Shown here: positions 8,497-14,043 of the stretch, one piece after another | Position numbering within the stretch: the stretch's first letter is position 1 | Layout: the number at the start of each line of letters is the position of its first letter | Origin: JAYFRE01 sp034926235 | Lineage (GTDB): Bacteria > Pseudomonadota > Alphaproteobacteria > Rhodospirillales > Magnetospirillaceae | DNA length: 14,043 bases | NCBI GenBank assembly: GCA_034926235.1 | Contig: JAYFRE010000139.1 | Coordinates: forward strand, 1-14,043 | Direction: 5' to 3' | Made by a program: the position numbers and the translations under genes | Notes under the pieces: model-generated | The model's input: the letters and a program-made list of their open reading frames with translations, nothing else | Told to the model about the DNA's origin: nothing | Databases searched by the model: none

Positions 8497-9051
8497 TCAG
8501 CCCGCGGCGGGGGCTTCGGCCTCGCCGCCTTTGTCCTTCTTCACCCAGCCCTTGACCGTATCCACGCTTTTCTCATAGCCGGACTTGACGTCCTCGCCGA
8601 TCTTCGAGAAATCGCAGGACAGGAAATCGCCGCCGGATTCGAAATGCTTCCGGAACGCGACGCCCAGGCCATAGGTGGTGGCACCCAGGGTCAGCGGCCA
8701 GCTGACCAGGCTCAAACCCTGGCCGATCACCGGCACATAGCGGGCGAAATTGGCGAAGGTGGGGGCGAACAGGCTGGGCACGGCCACGCTCAGCACCACG
8801 CCGATGGCCTTCTTGCCCAGTTCCTTGCGGAACGGGATGTTGTAGGCATTGGCCAGGCGGTACAGCATTTCGACCTGCACGGCGGCCAGGGCGGCAAGAT
8901 CTACGCCCGGCACCGGTACCAGCCCGACCGCCATCGAGGCGTAGACGCGGTTGCGGATGATGGCTTCGATTTCATGGGTGTCCGGCAGGGCCGGAACGGC
9001 GCGGCCCGCGTCTTCGGCGGGAGTGGTGCTGGCGATTTCAGGTGTGGACAT
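8497..9051 (-). CDS. DUF697/YcjF-like small membrane protein
   Basis: 184 residues. The core, about 30-135, has the pattern of DUF697 proteins: RNRVYASMAVGLVPVPG, then DLAALAAVQVEMLYRLA, a polar IPFRKELGKKA stretch, and hydrophobic segments at about 83-103 and 108-133. The N-terminus is acidic and Ala/Pro-rich; the tail, after about 145, is charged and probably cytoplasmic. The function of the family is not established; members are associated with the inner membrane. I chose the ATG at 9051 because AAAGGAG (9061-9067) sits 9 bases upstream; an in-frame ATG at 9075 and an ORF extension to 9249 lack a comparable site, and the extension is Arg/Pro-rich without visible domain content. It lies on the same strand as the NRPS with a 268-base gap holding a hairpin, so it need not be co-transcribed. 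Whether it serves the cluster (for example self-protection) or is an unrelated neighbour cannot be told. Confidence 0.85.
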   Translation of the reverse strand: MSTPEIASTTPAEDAGRAVPALPDTHEIEAIIRNRVYASMAVGLVPVPGVDLAALAAVQVEMLYRLANAYNIPFRKELGKKAIGVVLSVAVPSLFAPTFANFARYVPVIGQGLSLVSWPLTLGATTYGLGVAFRKHFESGGDFLSCDFSKIGEDVKSGYEKSVDTVKGWVKKDKGGEAEAPAAG

Positions 9052-9060
9052 CGACTCGTT

Positions 9061-9067
9061 CTCCTTT
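9061..9067 (-). promoter_or_regulatory. Ribosome binding site deciding the DUF697 start
   Basis: On the minus strand this reads AAAGGAG, 9 bases before the ATG at 9051. It is the best Shine-Dalgarno among the in-frame start candidates of this gene. Confidence 0.7.
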
Positions 9068-9330
9068 GCGGACATAGAACCGCTTTCACCCTGGGGATGG
9101 GGAGCGTTACGGCGACGCGCGGCGCGGACAGGGGCGTCGGCCCCGGCGGCGCGCTTTCTCGTTTTCCTGTTGGTTCCGGGTGGAGCCCCATCGTCGGTCC
9201 CGGCGGCGGGTTTTCCGTCCGGATTCTGTCCCCTGCTGTTCCGTGGCATGCGGATTCCTTTGTCGGCGGCGCGTTCCGGCGGTTTTTCGCTGGAAAATGA
9301 AGACGTGCGGCAATGGAATGTTCAGACTTG

Positions 9331-9346
9331 CTTTCTACTATGAAAG
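9331..9346. repeat. Short inverted repeat CTTTC-N6-GAAAG
   Basis: Perfect 5-base arms, CTTTC at 9331-9335 and GAAAG at 9342-9346, around a 6-base centre. Possibly a protein-binding site in the divergent promoter region, but arms this short can occur by chance. Confidence 0.25.
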
Positions 9347-9382
9347 CGATTAGCACACAAGAAAACACCCAAAAGATCATGC

Positions 9383-9406
9383 TTGAAATAGGTTCAATCT
9401 ATTCAA
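9383..9406. repeat. Near-perfect inverted repeat, operator-like
   Basis: TTGAAATAG (9383-9391) and CTATTCAA (9399-9406) are complementary apart from one extra A, separated by 7 bases. The spacer itself contains TTCAA. It lies 114 bases before the start of the rightward operon, in the AT-rich island. A transcription-factor operator is plausible; no regulator gene lies in the window to pair it with. Confidence 0.4.
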
Positions 9407-9519
9407 AGTCGAAAGTAGAGTTTCGCGCCGATTATCGATGGTTGTAAGTCAGGCCATTTCTGCCGCCGAAACAAGAATATGGGCCAAGGCTGCCATGATG
9501 AGCGAGGGGAGACTGCCTC

Positions 9520-10368
9520 ATGGATTTTGAAACCATCGGCGTCGTCGGCGCAGGAGTCATGGGGCGGGGAGTAGCCCAAACCCTGGCGGTTCATGGCATG
9601 CGGGTCGTCCTTTTGGACCGCGAGCCGGATATCCTGGACGCCGCGCGGGACGAAATCGCCCAATCTTTGAGGCTGGCCGGCCTGTTCGGCAAGGCGGTCG
9701 ATGATATTCCGGCGGTGCTGGACCGCATCGTCACGGATACGGATTACGCCCTGCTCGAACGCGCCGATTTCGTCGTCGAGAACATCACTGAAAAAGAGGA
9801 ATGGAAGGCGGCGATCTATCCGGTGATGGATTGCGTCTGCCGTCCCGGCGTGATTTTCGCCGCCAATACGTCCTGCTTGTCGATCACGCGCATCGCCTCA
9901 TGGACCGGTCGCCCGGACCGCGTTCTTGGCATGCATTTCATGAATCCGGTGCCCTTGAAGCCGGTGGTCGAAGTCATCCGGGGCGTGCACACTAGGGACG
10001 ATACGCTGGACCAAGCGCGCGCCTTTTTGGCGCAGATGCGCAAGCGGGCGGTGGTGGTCAACGACATGCCGGGATTCGTCTCGAACCGCGTGTTGATGCC
10101 GACGATCAACGAAGCCATCTGGGTGGTGCAGGATCAGGTCGCGTCGCCCGAATCGGTCGATCGCATTTTTCAGTCCTGCTTCGGCCATGCCATGGGACCT
10201 CTCGCCACGGGCGATCTAATCGGCCTGGACACGATTCTCCTATCGTTGGAAAATCTTTACGCGGCCTATGGCGATCCGAAATTCCGGCCCTGCCCGCTGT
10301 TGCGCAAGATGGTGGATGCCGGGTTCCTGGGCCGCAAAAGCGGCAAGGGGTTCTTTGAATATTCGTGA
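9520..10368 (+). CDS. 3-hydroxyacyl-CoA dehydrogenase-like enzyme of hydroxymalonyl-ACP synthesis (FkbK-type)
   Basis: 282 residues, the usual length of short 3-hydroxybutyryl-CoA dehydrogenases. The NAD(P) fold opens with GAGVMG at 10-15. Catalytic residues align with the family: Ser118 in NTSCLS, His139 in HFMNP, Glu151, and Asn189 in the PGFVSNR stretch. The C-terminal helical domain ends with GRKSGKGFFEYS. On its own it could be a butyrate-type dehydrogenase, but the genes directly downstream make the FkbK role far more likely: oxidation of the C3 hydroxyl of glyceryl-ACP to the aldehyde with NAD(P)+. It is the first gene of the operon; GAGGGGA at 9504-9510 is its ribosome binding site, 9 bases from the ATG. 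The next gene starts 28 bases after its stop. Confidence 0.93.
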   Translation: MDFETIGVVGAGVMGRGVAQTLAVHGMRVVLLDREPDILDAARDEIAQSLRLAGLFGKAVDDIPAVLDRIVTDTDYALLERADFVVENITEKEEWKAAIYPVMDCVCRPGVIFAANTSCLSITRIASWTGRPDRVLGMHFMNPVPLKPVVEVIRGVHTRDDTLDQARAFLAQMRKRAVVVNDMPGFVSNRVLMPTINEAIWVVQDQVASPESVDRIFQSCFGHAMGPLATGDLIGLDTILLSLENLYAAYGDPKFRPCPLLRKMVDAGFLGRKSGKGFFEYS

Positions 10369-10396
10369 TGTTCGTCAAAGAATTTAAGGGGGGACG

Positions 10397-10645
10397 ATGA
10401 CCTCGGAAATCCGGGCAGCCATACGCGGTTTCGTGTTGGCTTTCGTCAAGGACGATTTGTTGGACGATGACGAGAACATGTTTGAACTGGGCTATGTTAA
10501 TTCGCTGTTCGCCATGCAATTGGTGATGTTTGTTGAAAAGACATATGGGTTCAGCGTGCCTAGGGACGATCTGAAACTGTCCAATTTCCAGTCCATCGAC
10601 GCCATCGTCGCTCTGGTGGAGGAAAGGCTGGGCAGCGCGCGATAG
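10397..10645 (+). CDS. Free acyl carrier protein for hydroxymalonyl (FkbJ-type)
   Basis: 82-residue discrete ACP. The attachment serine is Ser36 in the motif LGYVNSLFAMQLVMF. Asn-Ser in place of the usual Asp-Ser, followed by LFAMQLV, is typical of the free carriers that accept glyceryl units from FkbH enzymes, and differs from the DSL motif of the NRPS carriers here. It should carry glyceryl, then 2-hydroxy-3-oxopropionyl, then hydroxymalonyl. It lies between the two dehydrogenases that act on its cargo. AAGGGGGG at 10386-10393 ends 3 bases before the ATG, a tight spacing. The net charge is negative, as usual for ACPs. Confidence 0.94.
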   Translation: MTSEIRAAIRGFVLAFVKDDLLDDDENMFELGYVNSLFAMQLVMFVEKTYGFSVPRDDLKLSNFQSIDAIVALVEERLGSAR

Positions 10646-10690
10646 CCGGGTCGAGCGGCAAGGGGCGCGGGAAAAAGGGGGGGCCTTTTC

Positions 10691-11836
10691 GTGAAAACAT
10701 GGATCGACGAGGCAGTATTTCCCAACGCCAATCGCTGGGAAGAAGACCAGGAAATCCCGGAATCCGTGCTTCGGTCCCTGGCCAGCCGGGGACTTTTCGG
10801 CGCATGCCTGCCGGGAAATTACGGCGGGCTGGCCCTGGACAGCCTGGCTTTGGGCGAGGCGTCGGCCGAGATCGCCCGGGGAAGCGTGTCCCTGCTTAGC
10901 GTGTTCGTTGTGCATGCGATGGTGTCTCAGGCGCTGCTCCGCTTCGGCGATGACGCGCAGAAAAACGCGCTGTTGCCCAGGCTGGCCACCGGCGATCTGC
11001 GCGCGGCTTTCGCCTTGACCGAACCCGATTTCGGCAGTGACGCCGCGAATATCGCCTGCGCGGCCCGGCGCGGGGACGGCGGCATCCTGCTCAACGGCCG
11101 TAAACGCTGGATTTCCGGTTCCTGCTATGCCGATTTGTTCCTGGTTTTCGCTCATCTGGAAAACCGTGGCGCTATCGCCTTGCTGGTGCCGGCCGGGACG
11201 CCGGGCCTGACCGTGCGGCCGATGGACGGGTTGCTGGGATTCCGCGCCGCCGGCATTGCCGAACTGATATTCACCGATTGCCTGGTGCCGGACATGCTGC
11301 CATTCGACGGCGCTCCGGCTTCCCTGCTGGGTCCTGAAAGGGGCGGTTTCGTCTTCGTCGCTTCCCATGCCCTGGATACGGGACGCTTCGTCATCGGCTG
11401 GGGCGGGATCGGCGTCATTGAGGGATGTCTGGCCGCCTCGCTCGCTTATGCCCGCGAGCGGGTGCAGTTCGGCGCGCCGCTGGGATCGCATCAACTGATC
11501 CAGGAGATGATCGCGGACATGGCGACGGGACGCGAGGCCGCCCGCGCCTTGGGCATGAAGGTCGCTGCCGAACGCGACGCGATGACGCCCGATTCGGTCA
11601 TGAACGTCTCCATGTTCAAATATTTCAGCTCCCGCGCCTGCGTCGCCGCCGCGACACAGGCTTTACAGCTGCATGGCGGCAATGGTTGCTCGCCGGATTT
11701 CCCGATCCAGCGTTATTTCCGCGACGCCAGGATCTTCGAGATCATCGAAGGCAGCTCGCAGATGCAGCAGATGATGATCGCATCGGCTCTTCTGAAACAG
11801 GGCCGCGCCGCGCGGAGGAAACGCCATGACTCATAA
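10691..11836 (+). CDS. Acyl-CoA dehydrogenase-like flavoenzyme of hydroxymalonyl-ACP synthesis (FkbI-type)
   Basis: 381 residues with the acyl-CoA dehydrogenase fold. FALTEPDFGSD is the flavin/substrate signature, RKRWISGS follows in the beta domain, and the C-terminal IIEGSSQMQQ supplies the catalytic Glu353 (equivalent to Glu376 of MCAD). The LQLHGGNGCS stretch is also typical. In the methoxymalonyl/hydroxymalonyl pathway this FAD enzyme oxidises the C3 aldehyde on the ACP to the carboxylate. The start is a GTG; no ATG in frame fits, and a long purine tract (10672-10683) lies 7 bases upstream. Its 3' end overlaps the FkbH-type gene by 11 bases, indicating translational coupling. Confidence 0.94.
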   Translation: MKTWIDEAVFPNANRWEEDQEIPESVLRSLASRGLFGACLPGNYGGLALDSLALGEASAEIARGSVSLLSVFVVHAMVSQALLRFGDDAQKNALLPRLATGDLRAAFALTEPDFGSDAANIACAARRGDGGILLNGRKRWISGSCYADLFLVFAHLENRGAIALLVPAGTPGLTVRPMDGLLGFRAAGIAELIFTDCLVPDMLPFDGAPASLLGPERGGFVFVASHALDTGRFVIGWGGIGVIEGCLAASLAYARERVQFGAPLGSHQLIQEMIADMATGREAARALGMKVAAERDAMTPDSVMNVSMFKYFSSRACVAAATQALQLHGGNGCSPDFPIQRYFRDARIFEIIEGSSQMQQMMIASALLKQGRAARRKRHDS

Positions 11837-12854
11837 AGTCCTGAAATGCCTGGTGTGGGATCTGGACGATACGCTGTGGGACGGCATTCTGCTGGAAGGC
11901 GGAGGGCGGGCGCTGCGCGCAGGCGTGCGCGAGACCATCGACGCGCTGGACAAGCGTGGCATCTTGCACTCCATCGCCAGCCGCAACCAGCATGACGACG
12001 CCATGAACCGGCTGACGGAACTGGGGCTGGACGCCTATTTCCTTTATCCGCAAATCTCCTTCGGCGCCAAAAGCGAGGCGGTGGCGGCGGTGGCAAAGGC
12101 GCTGAATATCGGCCTCGATGCCGTTGCTTTTATCGACGACCAGCCCTTTGAACGCGAAGAAGTGGCGAGCTCGTGGCCCGAGGTGCGCGTCTATGAGGCC
12201 GAGGAAGCCGCGTTCCTGGCCGAAAAGGCGGAATTCACCCCGCGTTTCGTGAATGCCGATTCGGCCCAGCGCCGCGCCTTGTATCAGGCGGACATCAAGC
12301 GCGATCAGGCCGAGGAACGCTTTTCCGGACCAAAGGAATCCTTTCTGCAAAGTCTCGGCATGCGGTTTTCCATCGCGCCGGTGGCGGATGGCGACCTGGA
12401 ACGGGTGGTGGACCTGACCGAACGCACCAACCAGATGAACGCCACCGGCCTGACTTTCAGCCATGATGAGCTGGATGCGTTACGCCATAGCCCGCGCCAC
12501 AGCCTGCTGGTCAGCGCGCTGGACGACAAATACGGCGCCTATGGCCGGATCGGCGTTTCGATGGTGGAAAAGGACGACGCGGTCTGGACGATCAAGCTGC
12601 TGCTGATGTCCTGCCGGGTGATGAACCGGGGAGTCGGCGGCGTTCATCTGAACCACATCATCCGGGAAGCGTGGGACGCGGGCAAAACCTTGCGCGCCGA
12701 TTTCGTGGAAACGCCGCGCAACCGCATGATGTACGTCACCTACAAATTCGCGGGCTTCGAGGAGATCGCCGCCGACAATGGGCGGATTTCGCTTGAATAT
12801 CGCGGGGCGGCGCGGCCGGCTTTTCCCGGCTATATGGAGGTCGTGATCAGCTGA
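11826..12854 (+). CDS. fkbH: FkbH-type glyceryl transferase/phosphatase
   Basis: 342 residues. The N-terminal HAD-like domain has the DxDxT motif at 12-16 (WDLDDTLWDG), a conserved Lys82 and the FIDDQPFE stretch with Asp104/105. The C-terminal part has LTERTNQMNATG and LLMSCRVMNRGVGG with the conserved Cys263. FkbH proteins take 1,3-bisphosphoglycerate, remove phosphate and load the glyceryl group onto a dedicated ACP. This is the committed step and the most diagnostic gene of the cassette. GGAGGAA at 11814-11820 is the ribosome binding site, inside the end of the preceding gene, which it overlaps by 11 bases. The PKS gene starts 39 bases after its stop. The symbol denotes family membership, not a demonstrated function in this organism. 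Confidence 0.96.
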   Translation: MTHKVLKCLVWDLDDTLWDGILLEGGGRALRAGVRETIDALDKRGILHSIASRNQHDDAMNRLTELGLDAYFLYPQISFGAKSEAVAAVAKALNIGLDAVAFIDDQPFEREEVASSWPEVRVYEAEEAAFLAEKAEFTPRFVNADSAQRRALYQADIKRDQAEERFSGPKESFLQSLGMRFSIAPVADGDLERVVDLTERTNQMNATGLTFSHDELDALRHSPRHSLLVSALDDKYGAYGRIGVSMVEKDDAVWTIKLLLMSCRVMNRGVGGVHLNHIIREAWDAGKTLRADFVETPRNRMMYVTYKFAGFEEIAADNGRISLEYRGAARPAFPGYMEVVIS

Positions 12855-12893
12855 CGGGCGCGCGTCGTTAAAACAAGAACGAAGGAGGGGGGC

Positions 12894-14043
12894 ATGGCGT
12901 CGTTCGCTGCCGTTTATTCCGGTATCGGAACCCAATGGAAAGCCATGGGGCGCGACCTGATGGAGGATGCCGCCTTTGCCGAAGGCTTGCGCGATTTCGA
13001 CCGCGCTTTCAGGGCTGTTTCGGGCTGGTCGGTGGAAGCGTGGCTGTATGAGGAGGAAGGCGATGTCGCGCCGGCCTTCCGGGGCCATCCTTGCAGCGCC
13101 GGCGTTTGTTTCGGCCTGACCGGATTGCTGCGCGCAAAGGGTGTCGAGCCTGCGCTTTATCTTGGTCACAGCGGCGGGGAAGTCGCCGCCGCCTGGGCTG
13201 CGGGCGCGCTGTCCACCGAACAGGCGGCCCGGATCGTTAACGCGCATTCCAATGTTCTGCGGCTGGCGGGCGGAAAGGGGGCGATGCTGCATCTCGGCCT
13301 GCCCGGGCCGGATCGCGACGCGCTGCTGGACCGTTTCCGGGGCCGGGTGCAGGTCGCCGTTTTCAATTCGCCCAGTTCGACGGTGTGCAGCGGAGAAAAG
13401 CCGTTTCTGGAGGAATTGGCGCGGCAGGCCGAGGAACTGGAGCCCGGTTCCAGCCGTTTTCTGGGCGTGGACGTGCCGTTCCACGCCCGCGAGATCGAAC
13501 CCTTTCTGGACGGATTCGTCCGCGATCTGGGTGATTTTCGCCCCATTGAACCCCAAGCGCCGATCGTCTCTTCCTTGCATGGCGAGGAAGCCGATGTCGC
13601 CGGGCGGCTGGATTTCGGACCGGATTATTGGGTCCGCCATATCCGCGAACCGGTGCGTTTCACCGACGCCGTCGGTGCTGCTCTGGCGCGGGGCGTGCGC
13701 CATTTCGTCGAAATAGCGCCTCATGCCGCCTTGCAGGCGGCGCTGGCCGATACCGCCGCCCTGCATGGCGTCATCCTGGAAAGCACCGCGCTGATGGTGC
13801 GTCAGGGAAACGGGCAAGACAGCGTCCATGCCGCCTTGCAAACCATTGCCGGCTGGGATGGCGTGACGGGGGCGGAGCGCCTGACGGAACGCGCGCGGCG
13901 GATGGCCGATCTGCCGCCGGCGCGCCGGCGGCAGGCGGTGGAGGATATTGTCGGCGAGGCTTTCGGCGCGGCGGTGGACGGACCCGCCCCCGATTCGGCG
14001 TTGCGGGACACGCCCTTTCTGGCGTTGGGGCTGACCTCGCTCG
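12894..14043 (+). CDS. Modular PKS, N-terminal AT-ACP (3' end outside window)
   Basis: The frame is open from the ATG at 12894 to the right edge (383 codons plus one base), with GAAGGAGG at 12881-12888 as ribosome binding site. Residues 5 to about 290 form an acyltransferase domain: GIGTQWKAMGRDL at the start, nucleophile Ser93 in GHSGGE, and catalytic His197 in VPFHARE, 104 residues later. From about residue 325 an ACP begins, and its phosphopantetheine serine is reached in LGLTSL (codon 14037-14039) just before the edge. An AT at the extreme N-terminus followed directly by an ACP is the layout of a PKS loading module. Supporting this, the arginine that binds the malonyl carboxylate in extender ATs is His118 here. 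A ketosynthase is expected further downstream. The alternative is a stand-alone AT-ACP didomain protein. Confidence 0.93.
   Translation, partial: MASFAAVYSGIGTQWKAMGRDLMEDAAFAEGLRDFDRAFRAVSGWSVEAWLYEEEGDVAPAFRGHPCSAGVCFGLTGLLRAKGVEPALYLGHSGGEVAAAWAAGALSTEQAARIVNAHSNVLRLAGGKGAMLHLGLPGPDRDALLDRFRGRVQVAVFNSPSSTVCSGEKPFLEELARQAEELEPGSSRFLGVDVPFHAREIEPFLDGFVRDLGDFRPIEPQAPIVSSLHGEEADVAGRLDFGPDYWVRHIREPVRFTDAVGAALARGVRHFVEIAPHAALQAALADTAALHGVILESTALMVRQGNGQDSVHAALQTIAGWDGVTGAERLTERARRMADLPPARRRQAVEDIVGEAFGAAVDGPAPDSALRDTPFLALGLTSL

Larger units (their letters stand above)
9052..9519. promoter_or_regulatory. Divergent intergenic region with AT-rich core
   Basis: 468 bases between the leftward DUF697 gene and the rightward hydroxymalonyl operon. 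The part from about 9320 to 9480 is clearly richer in A and T than the coding DNA on either side and carries two inverted repeats (9331-9346 and 9383-9406). This is the expected position for promoters of both transcription units. I could not find convincing -35/-10 pairs by eye. The portion 9052-9249 is GC-rich and could belong to a longer N-terminus of the DUF697 protein. Confidence 0.55.

Noticed and set aside
9052..9249. Longer DUF697 protein starting at 9249
   Set aside because: The extra 66 residues are Arg/Pro/Gly-rich, have no domain signal, and the start lacks a ribosome binding site as good as the one before 9051. Not fully excluded.
8311..9300. Plus-strand frame of 329 codons across the DUF697 gene
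   Set aside because: Composition is Gly/Arg/Gln-rich without motifs, and it is opposite a better-supported membrane protein with a good ribosome binding site.
9403..9663. 86-codon minus-strand frame covering the promoter region
   Set aside because: It starts inside the dehydrogenase gene, overlaps its start and has no family resemblance.
9520..10368. Housekeeping 3-hydroxybutyryl-CoA dehydrogenase of fatty-acid or PHB metabolism
   Set aside because: The catalytic residues alone would allow it, but the directly following FkbJ-, FkbI- and FkbH-type genes make the hydroxymalonyl-ACP role much more likely.
12480..13841. 453-codon open frame on the minus strand, and a 462-codon one at 10106-11494
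   Set aside because: They lie opposite the FkbH/AT genes and the ACP/acyl-CoA dehydrogenase genes, which have clear family motifs on the plus strand.

Overview
The window is part of a hybrid polyketide/nonribosomal-peptide biosynthetic gene cluster from a GC-rich bacterium. Codon use (strong G/C at third positions), purine-rich ribosome binding sites and a DUF697/YcjF-like membrane protein suggest a proteobacterium, most likely an alphaproteobacterium. That assignment is inference, as no rRNA or marker gene is present.

Left arm, minus strand: positions 8228 down to 1 are one uninterrupted open frame, at least 2742 residues, that runs off the left edge. It encodes an NRPS with the order ACP - class III aminotransferase (AMT) - C - A - PCP - C - A - PCP - (continues). 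The second carrier is not followed by a stop, so more domains lie outside. Upstream of it, also on the minus strand, is a small DUF697-type membrane protein (8497-9051).

Middle: 9052-9519 is non-coding, locally AT-rich, and holds inverted repeats. It separates the leftward genes from a rightward operon and is the likely place for divergent promoters.

Right arm, plus strand: four closely spaced genes, 3-hydroxyacyl-CoA dehydrogenase-like (9520-10368), free ACP (10397-10645), acyl-CoA dehydrogenase-like (10691-11836) and an FkbH-type glyceryl transferase/phosphatase (11826-12854). Together they are the set that makes hydroxymalonyl-ACP from a glycolytic C3 phosphate (FkbK/J/I/H in FK520; equivalents in zwittermicin A). 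No O-methyltransferase (FkbG) is seen here, so the predicted extender is hydroxymalonyl-ACP rather than methoxymalonyl-ACP. The last gene (12894 to the right edge) begins with an acyltransferase domain and runs into an ACP domain. It looks like the loading end of a modular PKS.

How it may fit together (inference): the PKS loads a starter, extends it with hydroxymalonyl-ACP to give an alpha-hydroxy-beta-ketoacyl chain, and passes this to the N-terminal ACP of the NRPS. The AMT domain turns the beta-keto group into a beta-amine, and at least two amino acids are then added. The product would begin with an alpha-hydroxy-beta-amino acyl group, the kind of unit found in bestatin- and microginin-type aminopeptidase inhibitors. 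The AT lacks the arginine that holds a malonyl carboxylate, which fits a starter-loading role. The ketosynthase, release domain and any tailoring genes are outside the window.
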